A stretch of 64,000 bases of DNA, from assembly GCF_024741815.1 (NCBI RefSeq), contig NZ_CP102951.1, forward strand, positions 744,001 through 808,000, written 5' to 3'. The translations under genes and the position numbers were made by a program. The notes beneath the pieces are model-generated. The model had not been told where the DNA came from. It saw only the letters and a list, made by a program, of their open reading frames with translations, and did no database searches. The DNA is from Pseudomonas sp. LS1212. GTDB lineage: Bacteria; Pseudomonadota; Gammaproteobacteria; Pseudomonadales; Pseudomonadaceae. Positions 51,403-60,762 of the stretch are shown here, in pieces (the stretch's first letter is position 1; each line of letters opens with the position of its first letter).

Positions 51403-51466
51403 GCATTCCAGATGACGCTGGGGCGTGCAGTTAGCCGCGCCTTGGCGCTGTTGCGCATTCGATCAT

Positions 51467-52264
51467 TTACAGGAACAGGCCGCTCAACGGCGAGGAGGCG
51501 TCCCCGCTGAGCCGGCGCGGCATGCGTCCGGCCAGGTAGGCTTCGCGGCCGGCCTCTACCGCTTTGCGCATCGCCGAGGCCATGCGGATCGGCTCGCGGG
51601 CGCGGGCGATAGCGGTGTTCATCAGCACCCCGTCGCAGCCCAGCTCCATGGCGATGGCGGCATCAGAAGCGGTGCCGACACCGGCATCGACAATCACCGG
51701 GACCTTGGCGTTTTCCACGATCAAGCGGATGTTGTAGGGATTGCGGATGCCCAGCCCGGAACCGATCGGCGCGCCCAAGGGCATCACCGCCACGCAGCCA
51801 AGTTCCTCCAGACGTCGGGCCACCAGCGGGTCGTCGCTGGTGTAAACCATCACCTTGAATCCCAGATCGACCAATTGCTGGGCGGCGATCAGGGTTTCGC
51901 CGATGTCCGGGAAGAGGGTCTGGCTGTCACCGAGCACTTCCAGTTTGACCAGGTTGTGGCCGTCCAGCAGTTCGCGTGCCAGCAAGCAGGTGCGCACCGC
52001 ATCCTTGGCCGTGTAGCAGCCTGCGGTATTGGGCAGCAGGGTGTAGCGCTCCGGCGCGATCACCTCGAGCAGGTTGGGCTGTTCGGCATCCTGGCCGAGG
52101 TTGCTGCGGCGCACCGCGAAGGTGACGATCTGCGCCGAGCTGGCCTCGACCGCCGCGCCGGTCTCGGTCAGGTCGGCGTAGTGTCCTGTGCCGACCAGCA
52201 GGCGTGATGCGAAGGCTTGGCCGGCAATGATCAGTGGATCGAGGATTGCGGTCGCAAGAGTCAT
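51467..52264 (-). CDS. thiG: Thiazole synthase ThiG
   Basis: A 265-aa TIM-barrel enzyme that builds the thiazole phosphate ring of thiamin from DXP, glycine imine and ThiS thiocarboxylate. Seen: GTGHYADL start block, Schiff-base Lys107 in NLVKLEVLGD, and the ligand loops APIGSGLGIRNP and VDAGVGTASDAAIAMELGCDGVLMNTAI. It is the second gene after thiS on the minus strand. Pseudomonads usually have thiSG elsewhere in the chromosome, so this may be an extra copy. Xsc, encoded close by, needs thiamin diphosphate. Confidence 0.9.
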   Translation of the reverse strand: MTLATAILDPLIIAGQAFASRLLVGTGHYADLTETGAAVEASSAQIVTFAVRRSNLGQDAEQPNLLEVIAPERYTLLPNTAGCYTAKDAVRTCLLARELLDGHNLVKLEVLGDSQTLFPDIGETLIAAQQLVDLGFKVMVYTSDDPLVARRLEELGCVAVMPLGAPIGSGLGIRNPYNIRLIVENAKVPVIVDAGVGTASDAAIAMELGCDGVLMNTAIARAREPIRMASAMRKAVEAGREAYLAGRMPRRLSGDASSPLSGLFL

Positions 52265-52303
52265 AGAGTCTCCGGGGCGGGAATAGGGGTATGCAGGCGG
52301 CGA

Positions 52304-52507
52304 TCAGCCGCCGCCGATGGCGTGCACGATCTCCAGGCGGTCGCCCTGCTGCAGACGCAGCTCGGCGTACTCGCTGCGCGGTACCACGTCGAGGTTGTAC
52401 TCAATGGCCAGGCGCCGCTCTTGCAGCTGTAGCTGGATGAGCAGCTGCGCCAGATTGATGCCCACCGGCAACAACTGGGCCACCCCGTTGATCTGCACTT
52501 CAATCAT
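52304..52507 (-). CDS. thiS: Sulfur carrier protein ThiS
   Basis: A 67-aa ubiquitin-like protein ending in the essential Gly-Gly (HAIGGG). ThiF adenylates the C-terminus, which then carries sulfur to ThiG. ATG 52507 gives the family start MIEVQINGVAQ with GGAGAACC upstream. It precedes thiG by 39 bp. Its promoter region is shared with tpa and holds a TauR-type site 111-146 bp upstream. Confidence 0.88.
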   Translation of the reverse strand: MIEVQINGVAQLLPVGINLAQLLIQLQLQERRLAIEYNLDVVPRSEYAELRLQQGDRLEIVHAIGGG

Positions 52508-52617
52508 CCAGGTTCTCCTGTCGGTGACGGCTATCGTGCTCGCAGGGTGAGGGGATTGGCGCAGCGCTTGAAGAGCCAGTCGTGGCTGCGGCACTAGTCC
52601 AGTGCGGTGATTGACGG

Positions 52618-52653
52618 CTGGCATCACGCGTGGGCAATAACTGGTTCTAACTG
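52618..52653 (+). promoter_or_regulatory. Putative TauR operator between thiS and tpa
   Basis: CTGGC-N16-AACTGGTTCTAACTG with the two half-sites 23 bp apart. CTGGTTCTAA is near the CTGGACYTAA repeats reported for Rhodobacter TauR. It ends 150 bp upstream of the tpa start. Confidence 0.62.
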
Positions 52654-52803
52654 CGCGCGCTGCTTGTTCTTAGTTTCGTTTCCAGGGGTGGATCGGGCGG
52701 TGCTGCGTTGCGATGCCGAGTACTGCTCCTTCGTATGTCGGTGCCTGGAGCTTGTCTCCTGCCCGGTGACCAACAATAAAAATGCACCAGTCGAGAGGTA
52801 AGC

Positions 52804-54192
52804 ATGAAAACAACAGCTCACGAGTACGATGCAGTCGAGGCGTTGGCCAGTGACCGCGCTCACGTCTGGCATCACCTGTCCCAGCACAAGCCGCTGGAGC
52901 AGAACGATCCGCTGATGATCGTCGAAGGCAAGGGCATGCAGGTCTGGGACATCAAGGGCAACGAATACCTGGATGCGGTCTCTGGCGGTGTGTGGACCGT
53001 CAACGTCGGTTACGGCCGCGAGAGTATTGCTGACGCGGTGCGCGATCAGCTGGTGAAGATGAATTTTTTCGCCAACTCCGCAGGCAACATTCCTGGTGCC
53101 TTGTTCGCCAAGAAGCTGATCGAGAAGATGCCTGGCCTGAGCCGGGTGTACTACTCCAACTCCGGTTCCGAGGCCAATGAGAAGGCCTACAAGATCGTGC
53201 GGCAGATTGCGCACAAGAAGTACGGTGGTAAAAAGCACAAGATTCTGTTCCGCGAGCGTGACTACCACGGCACTACCATTACTGCGCTGAGTTCAACCGG
53301 CCAGTTCGAGCGCAAGAACCAGTACGGTCCCTTCACACCGGGTTTCGTCGAGTTTCCACACTGCTGCGAATACCGCTCGCAGTTCGGTGAAGTGGCCGAC
53401 TATGGCGTGCGCGCCGCCCTGGAGATGGAGCGAGTAATCCTCGCTGAAGGGCCGGATACCGTGGGTGCCGTGGTGCTCGAACCGATCACCGCTGGGGGTG
53501 GCGTTATCACGCCGCCGGAGGGTTACTGGGAGACCATTCAGGCGATCTGCAAGAAGTACGACATCCTCCTGCACATTGACGAAGTGGTCTGCGGTCTGGG
53601 CCGTACCGGTAAGTGGTTTGGCTATCAGCACTACGGCATCAAGCCGGACATCGTCACCATGGCCAAGGGGGTGGCCAGCGGTTACGCGGCGATCTCCTGC
53701 ACAGTGACCACCGAGGAAGTGTTCGAAGCGTTCAAGGGTGAGGCCGATGACCGGATGGGCTACTTCCGTGACATCAGCACCTTCGGCGGCTGCACCGCAG
53801 GCCCGGCGGCGGCGCTGGAGAATATGCGAATTATCGAGGACGAGGGCTTGCTGGAGAACGTCACCCATATGGGCGAGTACTTCATGGGTCGCCTGCGTGA
53901 GCTGCAGGACAAGTATCCAATAATTGGTGATGTGCGCGGCAAGGGCCTGTTCTGTGGTCTGGAACTGGTCAAGGACCGCAAGACGAAGGAGCCGGTGCCG
54001 GAGAGCGTGCCGATTGCCATCGTCGCTGACTGCATGCGCCAAGGGGTGATGATCGGGCGTACTAACCGAAGCTTCGAGCAGTTCAACAATACCCTGTGCT
54101 TCAGCCCGGCGTTGATCGCCACACAAAAGGAGCTGGATGTGATCATCGCCGCCCTGGACAGCGCCTTTGGCCGCCTTGCAACTCATCCATAA
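52804..54192 (+). CDS. tpa: Taurine-pyruvate aminotransferase Tpa
   Basis: A 462-aa class III PLP enzyme that moves the amino group of taurine to pyruvate, giving sulfoacetaldehyde and alanine. Seen: ASDRAHVWHHL start typical of Tpa, YSNSGSEANEKAYK, HIDEVVCGLGRTGKWFGYQH, and PLP Lys288 in TMAKGVASGY. AGAGGTAAGC precedes the ATG. A hairpin terminator follows, then tauR. With Xsc and Pta this gives taurine to sulfoacetaldehyde to acetyl phosphate to acetyl-CoA plus sulfite. Confidence 0.9.
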   Translation: MKTTAHEYDAVEALASDRAHVWHHLSQHKPLEQNDPLMIVEGKGMQVWDIKGNEYLDAVSGGVWTVNVGYGRESIADAVRDQLVKMNFFANSAGNIPGALFAKKLIEKMPGLSRVYYSNSGSEANEKAYKIVRQIAHKKYGGKKHKILFRERDYHGTTITALSSTGQFERKNQYGPFTPGFVEFPHCCEYRSQFGEVADYGVRAALEMERVILAEGPDTVGAVVLEPITAGGGVITPPEGYWETIQAICKKYDILLHIDEVVCGLGRTGKWFGYQHYGIKPDIVTMAKGVASGYAAISCTVTTEEVFEAFKGEADDRMGYFRDISTFGGCTAGPAAALENMRIIEDEGLLENVTHMGEYFMGRLRELQDKYPIIGDVRGKGLFCGLELVKDRKTKEPVPESVPIAIVADCMRQGVMIGRTNRSFEQFNNTLCFSPALIATQKELDVIIAALDSAFGRLATHP

Positions 54193-54224
54193 AGTCATCC
54201 ATAAAGCTTGCCAACCCTGAGTAG

Positions 54225-54258
54225 ACCGGTCCCTTGGCTTCGTTGAGGGGCCGGTTTT
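54225..54258 (+). terminator. Terminator after tpa
   Basis: ACCGGTCCC ... GGGGCCGGTTTT, a stem of nine with one G-T pair and a 13-nt loop. Confidence 0.75.
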
Positions 54259-54426
54259 GGTGTGTCTGCGGCGTTGTATGTCGAGCGCTGGATAGTCTTG
54301 CCGAGGTGTTGTTGCTAGTCTGCCTGGCAATCGCCGCGCTAGCGCTGTGCTGGCAAGAGCATTTTGAAGTGACTGGCCGAGTGGTGTGCGGTGCCAGCGC
54401 TTGTCGTTTGTTCAGTCGAGGCCGCT

Positions 54427-55893
54427 ATGTTCCAGTTGTTCCATTTGTCCGCCGAAAAATCCACCAACCTGCAACAGCAACTGCGCGAGCAGATCGCCCA
54501 AGTGATTCTCAACGGCAATATTCCGCTCGACAGCCCGTTACCCTCTAGTCGCAAGCTGGCCAAACAGCTGAACATTGCGCGCAACACTGTGGTTCTGGCC
54601 TACGAACACCTGCTCGACGATGGCTACCTGCTGGCCCGTGAGCGTAGCGGCTACTACGTCAATCCGGATATTTTGGCTCGCAAGGTCGAGTCGCCGCGTG
54701 CGGACCAGGATGAGGCCGCCACCACCAAGCTGGACTGGTCGCAACGGCTCGTAATGCAACCCTCGCAGCAACGCAACATGAGCAAGCCACGGGATTGGCA
54801 GAATTATAAATACCCGTTTATCTACGGGCAGTTCGATCCGGCCCTGTTTCCGACCGCCAACTGGCGTGAATGCTGCCGCGACGCGGTAAGCATCCCGGCG
54901 ATCCGTGACTGGGCCTCGGACCGCTTCGATAACGACGATCCCCTGCTGATGGAGCAGATCAGGACACGCCTATTGCCGCGTCGTGGTGTCTGGGCTTCGC
55001 CTGAGCAGATCCTGGTCACGGTTGGCGCGCAGCACGCCTTGTATATGCTGGCGCGTCTGCTGTTGCGCCCCGACAGCCTGATGGGCATTGAAGATCCGGG
55101 CTACATGGACATCCGCAATATCGCCATGCTCAACCCGTCGCGGGTTCAGCCGCTGGCGGTGGACAATTATGGCCTGGTACTGAGCGACGAGCTGAATGGC
55201 TGCGACCTTATCTACACCACCCCCAGCCATCAGTGCCCGAGCACCGTGACCATGCCCTTGGAGCGCCGCTACGAATTGTTGCAGCGGGCCAATGAGCACG
55301 ATTTTCTAATCATTGAGGACGACTACGAAAGCGAGACCAACTTCAAGGGCAGCCCGATCCCGGCGCTCAAGAGTCTGGACAAGAATGATCGGGTGCTTTA
55401 CGTCGGCAGCCTGTCAAAGACTCTGGCGCCCGGCTTGCGGGTTGGCTATCTGGTAGGTCCCGAAGCCTTGATCCGCGAGGCGCGGGCGTTGCGTCGACTG
55501 ATGGTGCGTCATCCGGCGGCGAACAATCAGCGCTCGGTGGCGCTGTTCCTTGAGCGCGGTTACCACGATGCGTTGATCATGAGCCTGATGCGTGCTTACG
55601 AGGAGCGCCATCAGCAGATGGGCGATGCCCTGCGTGAGTACCTGCCGGAATCCTCCAAGGAGCCGAGCTTCGGCGGCTCCTGCTACTGGGTCAAGGGGCC
55701 CGACAGCCTGGATGCGCGACGTCTGCAGAAGGAAGCCGCCGACCACGGCATCCTGATCGAGCCCGGCGATATTCATTTCTTCGGTGAGCAACCGCCGCTC
55801 AACTACTTCCGTCTGGGATACTCGTCGATTACAGCCGATCGCATCCGTCCGGGGATCAAACTGCTTGCTGATCTCATCCAGCAGCTCAGCTAA
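54427..55893 (+). CDS. tauR: TauR, MocR/GntR-type regulator of taurine catabolism
   Basis: A 488-aa MocR-family protein. The N-terminal winged helix reads LREQIAQVILNGNIPLDSPLPSSRKLAKQL, followed by a class I aminotransferase-like domain with PLP lysine in VGSLSKTLAPGLRVGYLVGP. TauR of Rhodobacter activates tpa and xsc in the presence of taurine. Placement between tpa and xsc matches. ATG 54427 has the family start; TCGAGGCCGCT is a poor ribosome site. It probably binds the 23-bp-period direct repeats found at five intergenic places in this region. Confidence 0.87.
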   Translation: MFQLFHLSAEKSTNLQQQLREQIAQVILNGNIPLDSPLPSSRKLAKQLNIARNTVVLAYEHLLDDGYLLARERSGYYVNPDILARKVESPRADQDEAATTKLDWSQRLVMQPSQQRNMSKPRDWQNYKYPFIYGQFDPALFPTANWRECCRDAVSIPAIRDWASDRFDNDDPLLMEQIRTRLLPRRGVWASPEQILVTVGAQHALYMLARLLLRPDSLMGIEDPGYMDIRNIAMLNPSRVQPLAVDNYGLVLSDELNGCDLIYTTPSHQCPSTVTMPLERRYELLQRANEHDFLIIEDDYESETNFKGSPIPALKSLDKNDRVLYVGSLSKTLAPGLRVGYLVGPEALIREARALRRLMVRHPAANNQRSVALFLERGYHDALIMSLMRAYEERHQQMGDALREYLPESSKEPSFGGSCYWVKGPDSLDARRLQKEAADHGILIEPGDIHFFGEQPPLNYFRLGYSSITADRIRPGIKLLADLIQQLS

Positions 55894-56173
55894 CAGACCC
55901 TTGAACACCACGACCCTCGGTTATGCAGCGTTGAGCCCACTTCGGCGCAGCATCCAAGGGTCAGCGAAGCCCACGAATTACCCATCTACAGCGCATCTTC
56001 CCCGCGCTTTTGCCTGACGATCGCTCGTTAGCGGTTTCAATGGTCTGCGAAGACCTCATTGCCGATTTTCGAAATTGCCCCCCGCGCCAATAACGGCGTG
56101 GGTTTGCGGCTTGTATGACGCCTGTCGTGCACCTGCCTGGGCCGTCTGTGCCTGCTGGCGAATCTGGACCCTG
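55894..56173. other. Intergenic region between tauR and the xsc unit
   Basis: No gene seen. It holds part of the promoter region for the xsc unit, with extra CTGG words at 56155 and 56164 next to the main operator. Confidence 0.3.
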
Positions 56174-56209
56174 CTGGCTTAACAGGTGGTCTTCAACTGG
56201 TTCTATCTG
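56174..56209 (+). promoter_or_regulatory. Putative TauR operator before the xsc unit
   Basis: CTGGCTTAAC ... AACTGGTTCTATCTG: the 23-bp-period pair seen elsewhere. CTGGCTTAA is close to the published CTGGACYTAA half-site, and a further CTGGACC lies 10 bp upstream at 56164. It ends 121 bp before the 73-aa ORF. Confidence 0.62.
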
Positions 56210-56330
56210 CCACTTCCCCCCGGCTCCTACTCTAGCCCCAAGGCAGCCAGTCCTCGCTCCAAGGCGAACGAGAGACGGCTCGCTCGACTTGCCCCAAAAC
56301 TCCATCACAACAACAACCGGAGAGATCGGC

Positions 56331-56552
56331 ATGCGTAAAGGAGCTACACAGAGCAAGCCCCACGAGTTCCGCGCCGCCTGTGGTCGCATCGCCGCCCGCA
56401 CCGAGATGAGCGTCAAGGTCAAGGAATCCCAGGCCAACGAACGTCGTCAACTGCGCCGCACCCCGTACCTGGCCATCGGCCTGAGCATTCATGTTGGACA
56501 GCGTGCCTGTCCTGAAGTGTATCCCTATGCGCCCATGCCGCTGAAAGGCTGA
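56331..56552 (+). CDS. Small protein (73 aa) upstream of xsc
   Basis: Begins MRKGATQSKPHEFRAACGRI and is rich in Arg/Lys, with a C-terminal half GLSIHVGQRACPEVYPY. CCGGAGAGATCGGC precedes the ATG, a good site. It lies 57 bp before xsc in the same direction and behind a TauR-type operator. Function not recognised. It could be a leader protein or a small partner of Xsc. Confidence 0.45.
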   Translation: MRKGATQSKPHEFRAACGRIAARTEMSVKVKESQANERRQLRRTPYLAIGLSIHVGQRACPEVYPYAPMPLKG

Positions 56553-56609
56553 GCCCCGAGTAATTGGCGGCGCAGCCGCCATACCTTAAGCAACGAGAGG
56601 AATATCGAT

Positions 56610-58370
56610 ATGCCACGCATGACCCCCAGCGAAGCAATGGTTGAAACACTGGTTGCCAACGGCGTCACCGACGTCTTTGGCATCATGGGTTCGGCCTTTA
56701 TGGATGCGATGGATATCTTCGCTCCGGCCGGCATCCGTTTTATCCCTGTGGTCCACGAGCAGGGCGCCGGTCACATGGCCGACGGCTTCTCCCGGGTCAG
56801 TGGTCGTCACGGCGTGTGCATCGCGCAGAACGGCCCCGGCATCACCAACTTCGTCACCGCCATCGCCGCTGCCTACTGGGCGCACAGCCCGGTGGTGGTC
56901 ATCACTCCGGAAACCGGATCGATGAGCCAGGGCCTTGGTGGTTTCCAGGAAGCCCAGCAACTGCCGTTCTTCGAGACCATCACCAAGTACCAGGCCCATG
57001 TGCCGAATCCGGCGCGGATGGCCGAACTGACCGCCCGTTGCTTCGATCGGGCGATGCAAGAAAACGGTCCGACCCAGCTGAATATTCCGCGTGACTTCTT
57101 CTACGGCGATATCAACGTCGAGATCCCCACGCCGATCCGTATCGAGCGCAGCGCCGGTGGCGAGCAGAGCCTGGCCGAGGCAGCCCAGCTACTGGCGGCG
57201 GCGAAGAACCCGGTGATCATCTCCGGAGGGGGCGTGGTCATGGGCGACGCAGTTGAGGCCTGTAAAGCGCTGGCCGAATATCTCGGCGCGCCGGTGGTCA
57301 ACAGCTACCTGCACAACGACTCTTTCCCGGCCAGCCACCCGTTGTGGTGCGGCCCGCTTGGTTACCAGGGCTCCAAGGCCGCAATGAAGCTGCTGTCGCG
57401 CGCCGACGTGGTCCTGGCTCTGGGGACTCGCCTGGGTCCATTCGGCACCCTGCCGCAACACGGCCTTGATTACTGGCCGAAGCAGGCGAAGGTGATCCAG
57501 ATCGACTGCGACTCGAAAATGCTCGGCCTGGTGAAAAAAATCACCGTCGGTATCTGCGGCGACGCCAAGGCCGCGGCGGTTAACCTGCTCGGTCGTCTGG
57601 AGAACCTCGACGTACTGTGCCTGGAAAACAAGGGCGCGCGTGCCGAGGAAATCGCCAAGGAAAAAGCCGACTGGGAAACCGAGTTGAGCGGCTGGATCCA
57701 CGAGAAGGACGAATACTCGCTGGAGATGATCAAGGAGCAGAGTGGCGAGGACGGCAATTACCTGCACCCGCGCCAGGTCCTGCGTGAGCTGGAGAAAGCC
57801 ATGCCAGCCGATGCCATGGTCTCCACCGACATCGGTAACATCAACTCAGTATCCAACAGCTACCTGCGCTTCGAGAAGCCGCGCTCGTTCTTCGCCGCCA
57901 TGAGCTTTGGCAACTGCGGCTACGCGCTGCCGACCATCATCGGTGCCAAGGTCGCCGCACCGCACCGCACCGCCATTTCCTACGCCGGTGACGGCGCCTG
58001 GGGCATGTCGATGATGGAAATCATGACCTGCGTGCGCGAAAACATCCCGGTCACCTCGATCGTGTTCCATAACCGTCAGTGGGGCGCGGAGAAGAAGAAC
58101 CAAGTGGACTTCTACAACCGTCGCTTCGTCGCAGGTGAGTTGGAAAACCAGAGCTTCGCCGGCATTGCCCGCTCGATGGGGGCCGAAGGCGTCACCGTTG
58201 ACCGTCTGGAAGACGTCGGCCCGGCGCTCATGGCTGCTTGCGAGGCACAAAAGGCTGGCAAGACCACGGTGATCGAGATCATGTGTACCCGCGAACTGGG
58301 CGATCCGTTCCGCCGCGATGCGCTGTCCAAGCCAGTGCGCTTCCTCGAGAAGTACAGAGACTACGTCTGA
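56610..58370 (+). CDS. xsc: Sulfoacetaldehyde acetyltransferase Xsc
   Basis: A 586-aa thiamin-diphosphate enzyme that cleaves sulfoacetaldehyde with phosphate to acetyl phosphate and sulfite. Seen: N-terminal TPP domain with catalytic Glu (VVHEQGAGHMADGFSRVSG), a central domain, and the C-terminal TPP-binding motif GDGAWGMSMMEIMTCVREN with IVFHNRQWGAEKKNQ. The Xsc-type TPETGSMSQGLGGFQE separates it from acetolactate synthases. GAGAGGAATATCGAT precedes the ATG. It is followed by pta and a DUF6506 gene on the same strand. Confidence 0.93.
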   Translation: MPRMTPSEAMVETLVANGVTDVFGIMGSAFMDAMDIFAPAGIRFIPVVHEQGAGHMADGFSRVSGRHGVCIAQNGPGITNFVTAIAAAYWAHSPVVVITPETGSMSQGLGGFQEAQQLPFFETITKYQAHVPNPARMAELTARCFDRAMQENGPTQLNIPRDFFYGDINVEIPTPIRIERSAGGEQSLAEAAQLLAAAKNPVIISGGGVVMGDAVEACKALAEYLGAPVVNSYLHNDSFPASHPLWCGPLGYQGSKAAMKLLSRADVVLALGTRLGPFGTLPQHGLDYWPKQAKVIQIDCDSKMLGLVKKITVGICGDAKAAAVNLLGRLENLDVLCLENKGARAEEIAKEKADWETELSGWIHEKDEYSLEMIKEQSGEDGNYLHPRQVLRELEKAMPADAMVSTDIGNINSVSNSYLRFEKPRSFFAAMSFGNCGYALPTIIGAKVAAPHRTAISYAGDGAWGMSMMEIMTCVRENIPVTSIVFHNRQWGAEKKNQVDFYNRRFVAGELENQSFAGIARSMGAEGVTVDRLEDVGPALMAACEAQKAGKTTVIEIMCTRELGDPFRRDALSKPVRFLEKYRDYV

Positions 58371-58516
58371 GTCGCCGGGTGACCGGTTTGCGCCGGACAC
58401 CTACAGCCAGTGGCCTGTGTGGCGGGTTTAACTAGCCGCACAGGCCACCAGGAATACTGCAACGGCGCTTTCGGGCGTTGTTGCAGCTTCGACCGTGAAC
58501 AAACAGGAATCCAAGC

Positions 58517-59470
58517 ATGTTGAGCACTATTCCACCGGAATGCCCGGCGTTCCTGCTTGATCGGGCGAAAGCCCTGCCGCGCGTGGTCACGGCGGTGGTC
58601 AATCCGGTCAATCTGCTGAGCCTGAGCAGTGCCAAGCGGGCTTGCGATGAAGGGCTTATCGAGCCGGTGCTGGTCGGTGATCAGACGAAGATCCGTGCCC
58701 TGGCCGAAGAACTCGACTGGGACCTGCATGACCTGCGCGTGCTGCACGTCAGTGATGATGAACAGTGCGCCGAAGTCGCCTGCATGCAGGCTGGGGCCGG
58801 TCACGCAGAGGCTGTCATGAAGGGGCATCTGCACACGGATACCTTGCTGCGTGCAGTACTCAAGCGCGAAGTCGGACTGCGTACTGCCAGCCGTCTCAGT
58901 CATGTGTTTCATATGACTCTGCCGGGCAGCGACAAAGCATTGTCGATCACCGATGCGGTGATCAACGTGCAGCCTACGATCATCGACAAGATCCATATCG
59001 CCCGCAACGCCATCGAGCTGATGCACGCCTTGGGCTATGAGAAGCCGTGCATGGCGGTGCTGTCCGGTACCGAGGAAGTGACGCGCAGCATGCCGTCCAG
59101 CCAGGATGCCTGCGAGCTGGCCAAACTGGCGGCGCTCGGTGTCCTGGGCGACGCCTGCGTCGACGGTCCGCTGGCCTTCGACAACGCGGTGTCGCTGGAA
59201 GCGGCGCGGATCAAAGGCATTGGCGGCGAGGTAGCGGGCAATGCCGATATCCTGTTGGTGCCGAACCTGGAAGCCGGTAATTTTCTGTTCAAACAGATGG
59301 TGTATTTCATGAGTGCCACGGCCGCCGGCTTGGTGCTGGGCGCGCGGGTGCCGATCATTCTCACCTCGCGTGCCGACCCTTTGGAGGCGCGCCTGGCGTC
59401 CTGCGCTCTGGCTTCCATTTTTATCGATTATCATCGGCAGTCGCGCAGCCGCTTGCTGGCTGCTGGCTAA
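58517..59470 (+). CDS. pta: Phosphate acetyltransferase Pta (short type)
   Basis: A 317-aa phosphate acetyl/butyryltransferase converting the acetyl phosphate from Xsc to acetyl-CoA. Seen: MKGHLHTDTLLRAVL, FHMTLPGSDKALSITDAVIN and FKQMVYFMSATAAGLVLGARVPIILTSRAD. It lacks the long N-terminal DRTGG part of housekeeping Pta. This compact form is common next to xsc. The gap from xsc is 146 bp. Confidence 0.87.
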   Translation: MLSTIPPECPAFLLDRAKALPRVVTAVVNPVNLLSLSSAKRACDEGLIEPVLVGDQTKIRALAEELDWDLHDLRVLHVSDDEQCAEVACMQAGAGHAEAVMKGHLHTDTLLRAVLKREVGLRTASRLSHVFHMTLPGSDKALSITDAVINVQPTIIDKIHIARNAIELMHALGYEKPCMAVLSGTEEVTRSMPSSQDACELAKLAALGVLGDACVDGPLAFDNAVSLEAARIKGIGGEVAGNADILLVPNLEAGNFLFKQMVYFMSATAAGLVLGARVPIILTSRADPLEARLASCALASIFIDYHRQSRSRLLAAG

Positions 59471-59498
59471 GCAACCCCAAGACCCAAGGAAAACCACG

Positions 59499-59798
59499 AT
59501 GGCTGTGCAACGATATGGCTTTATCTTCAAGGCGCCAGGCATGCAGTTCCTCACCCACAACGGGCGCCTCGAGTCCGAAACCTTCGCCGCGACCCTGTGC
59601 GGCGTTGCGAGCGTCGAGGAAGCGGTGCTGGTGGCGCAGGAGTTGTTGACCCGGCATGTGCAATTGATCGAGCTGGGCGGCGCCTTCACCGAGGCCGAAG
59701 TCGAGCAGATCCGCACCGCCATTGACGACCGGATTCCAGTGGCCGCCGTGAAATACAGTCCCGAAACGCACCAGCGCCTGCAGCAGTTGTCCGCCTGA
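59499..59798 (+). CDS. DUF6506-type small protein
   Basis: A 99-aa protein beginning MAVQRYGFIFKAPGMQFLTH, with a compact alpha/beta look and the conserved-looking ELGGAFTEAEVEQIRTAID. I recall such proteins beside xsc/pta genes. AAGGAAAACC precedes the ATG, and the gap from pta is 28 bp, so it is co-transcribed. The role is unknown; sulfite or aldehyde binding would be a guess only. Confidence 0.6.
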   Translation: MAVQRYGFIFKAPGMQFLTHNGRLESETFAATLCGVASVEEAVLVAQELLTRHVQLIELGGAFTEAEVEQIRTAIDDRIPVAAVKYSPETHQRLQQLSA

Positions 59799-59956
59799 GG
59801 TGCGTCGCCTCGGATGATCTGCGGGCCTCAATCGCTGCGTAGCTTGGATGCATCCGGAAAATCGACTGATCTGGTCCCGGACCCCCGGTGTCAGGATAGT
59901 TGTCGCCTCTCCGGTTTTTCCTGAAAAAGCATATCGGGGGCGGAAAGAGACTGGTT

Positions 59957-60457
59957 GTGCCGTACTATTCACCTGAACGCAAAGCCGCATTGCTGAAGAT
60001 GCTGCTTCCCCCGCCGAACCTATCAATGGCCGAGGTTTCCCGGCGTGAAGGGGTCAGCGAAATGTCTTTGTCCAACTGGCGCAAGAAGGTCAGTTCTGAA
60101 GGAAGCGCAGTGCCAGAAGACAAGCCACTCCCCGAGAACTGGTCTGCTGAAGCCCGGTTTGCTGTCGTCCTTGAAACCGCCGGTCTGTCGGAGCTTGAGC
60201 TGGGCGAATATTGCAGGCGAAAAGGTCTTTACCTCGAACACATCAACGCCTGGCGCCAAGCCTGTATCGCTGGCCAGCAGACCGTTCAGGTCCAGCAAAA
60301 GGTCGACCGCGAGCAAGCGCGCAAGGACAAGAAGCGCATCCAGGACCTTGAGCGTGAGCTACGCCGCAAAGACAAGGCGCTGGCCGAAACAGCCGCGTTG
60401 TTGGTGCTGCGAAAAAAGCTCAACGACTACTGGGGGACCGACAACGAGGACAACTGA
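59957..60457 (+). CDS. IS3-family transposase OrfA
   Basis: A 166-aa protein starting at GTG 59957 (VPYYSPERKAALLKMLLPPP). It has a helix-turn-helix (MAEVSRREGVSEMSLSNWRKKV) and a C-terminal leucine-rich coiled coil (RIQDLERELRRKDKALAETAALLVL) used for dimerisation. It normally forms OrfAB with orfB by programmed frameshift. It looks intact here. Confidence 0.82.
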   Translation: MPYYSPERKAALLKMLLPPPNLSMAEVSRREGVSEMSLSNWRKKVSSEGSAVPEDKPLPENWSAEARFAVVLETAGLSELELGEYCRRKGLYLEHINAWRQACIAGQQTVQVQQKVDREQARKDKKRIQDLERELRRKDKALAETAALLVLRKKLNDYWGTDNEDN

Positions 60458-60462
60458 CGTCT

Positions 60463-60762
60463 TTGCCGGAACGGCAGTTACTCGTGGCGTGGTTGACCGA
60501 AGCCATCGCAGCAGGAACCAGAAAAGTCAGGGCTTGCCAGGAGGTCGGCCTGTCACTCAGAACCTTGCAGCGATGGACTGAAGCAGACGTTATCGAGGCC
60601 GATGCCCGAACGACCACCGTACGACCAGCGCCGCGCAATGCGTTGAGCGCGGTCGAGCGACAAGCGATCGTGGCGCTGTGCAACAGCCCTGCGTATGCCC
60701 ATCTGCCGCCGAGCCAGATCGTACCGCGCCTGGCCGATCAAGAGCGTTATCTGGCGTCGGAG
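60463..60762 (+). pseudogene. 5' part of IS3 orfB, interrupted
   Basis: Reads PERQLLVAWLTEAIAAGTRK ... LADQERYLASE, the N-terminal DNA-binding part of orfB. At about 60762 it switches abruptly to the intron reverse transcriptase in another frame (RRPKANGKQRPLGIPT). The first catalytic Asp (in the WDITYL block of related transposases) lies in the lost part. Confidence 0.78.

Noticed and set aside
56115..56330. Upstream extension of the 73-aa ORF before xsc
   Set aside because: It runs over the TauR-type operator and Pro/Arg-rich text. ATG 56331 with GGAGAG is the better start.
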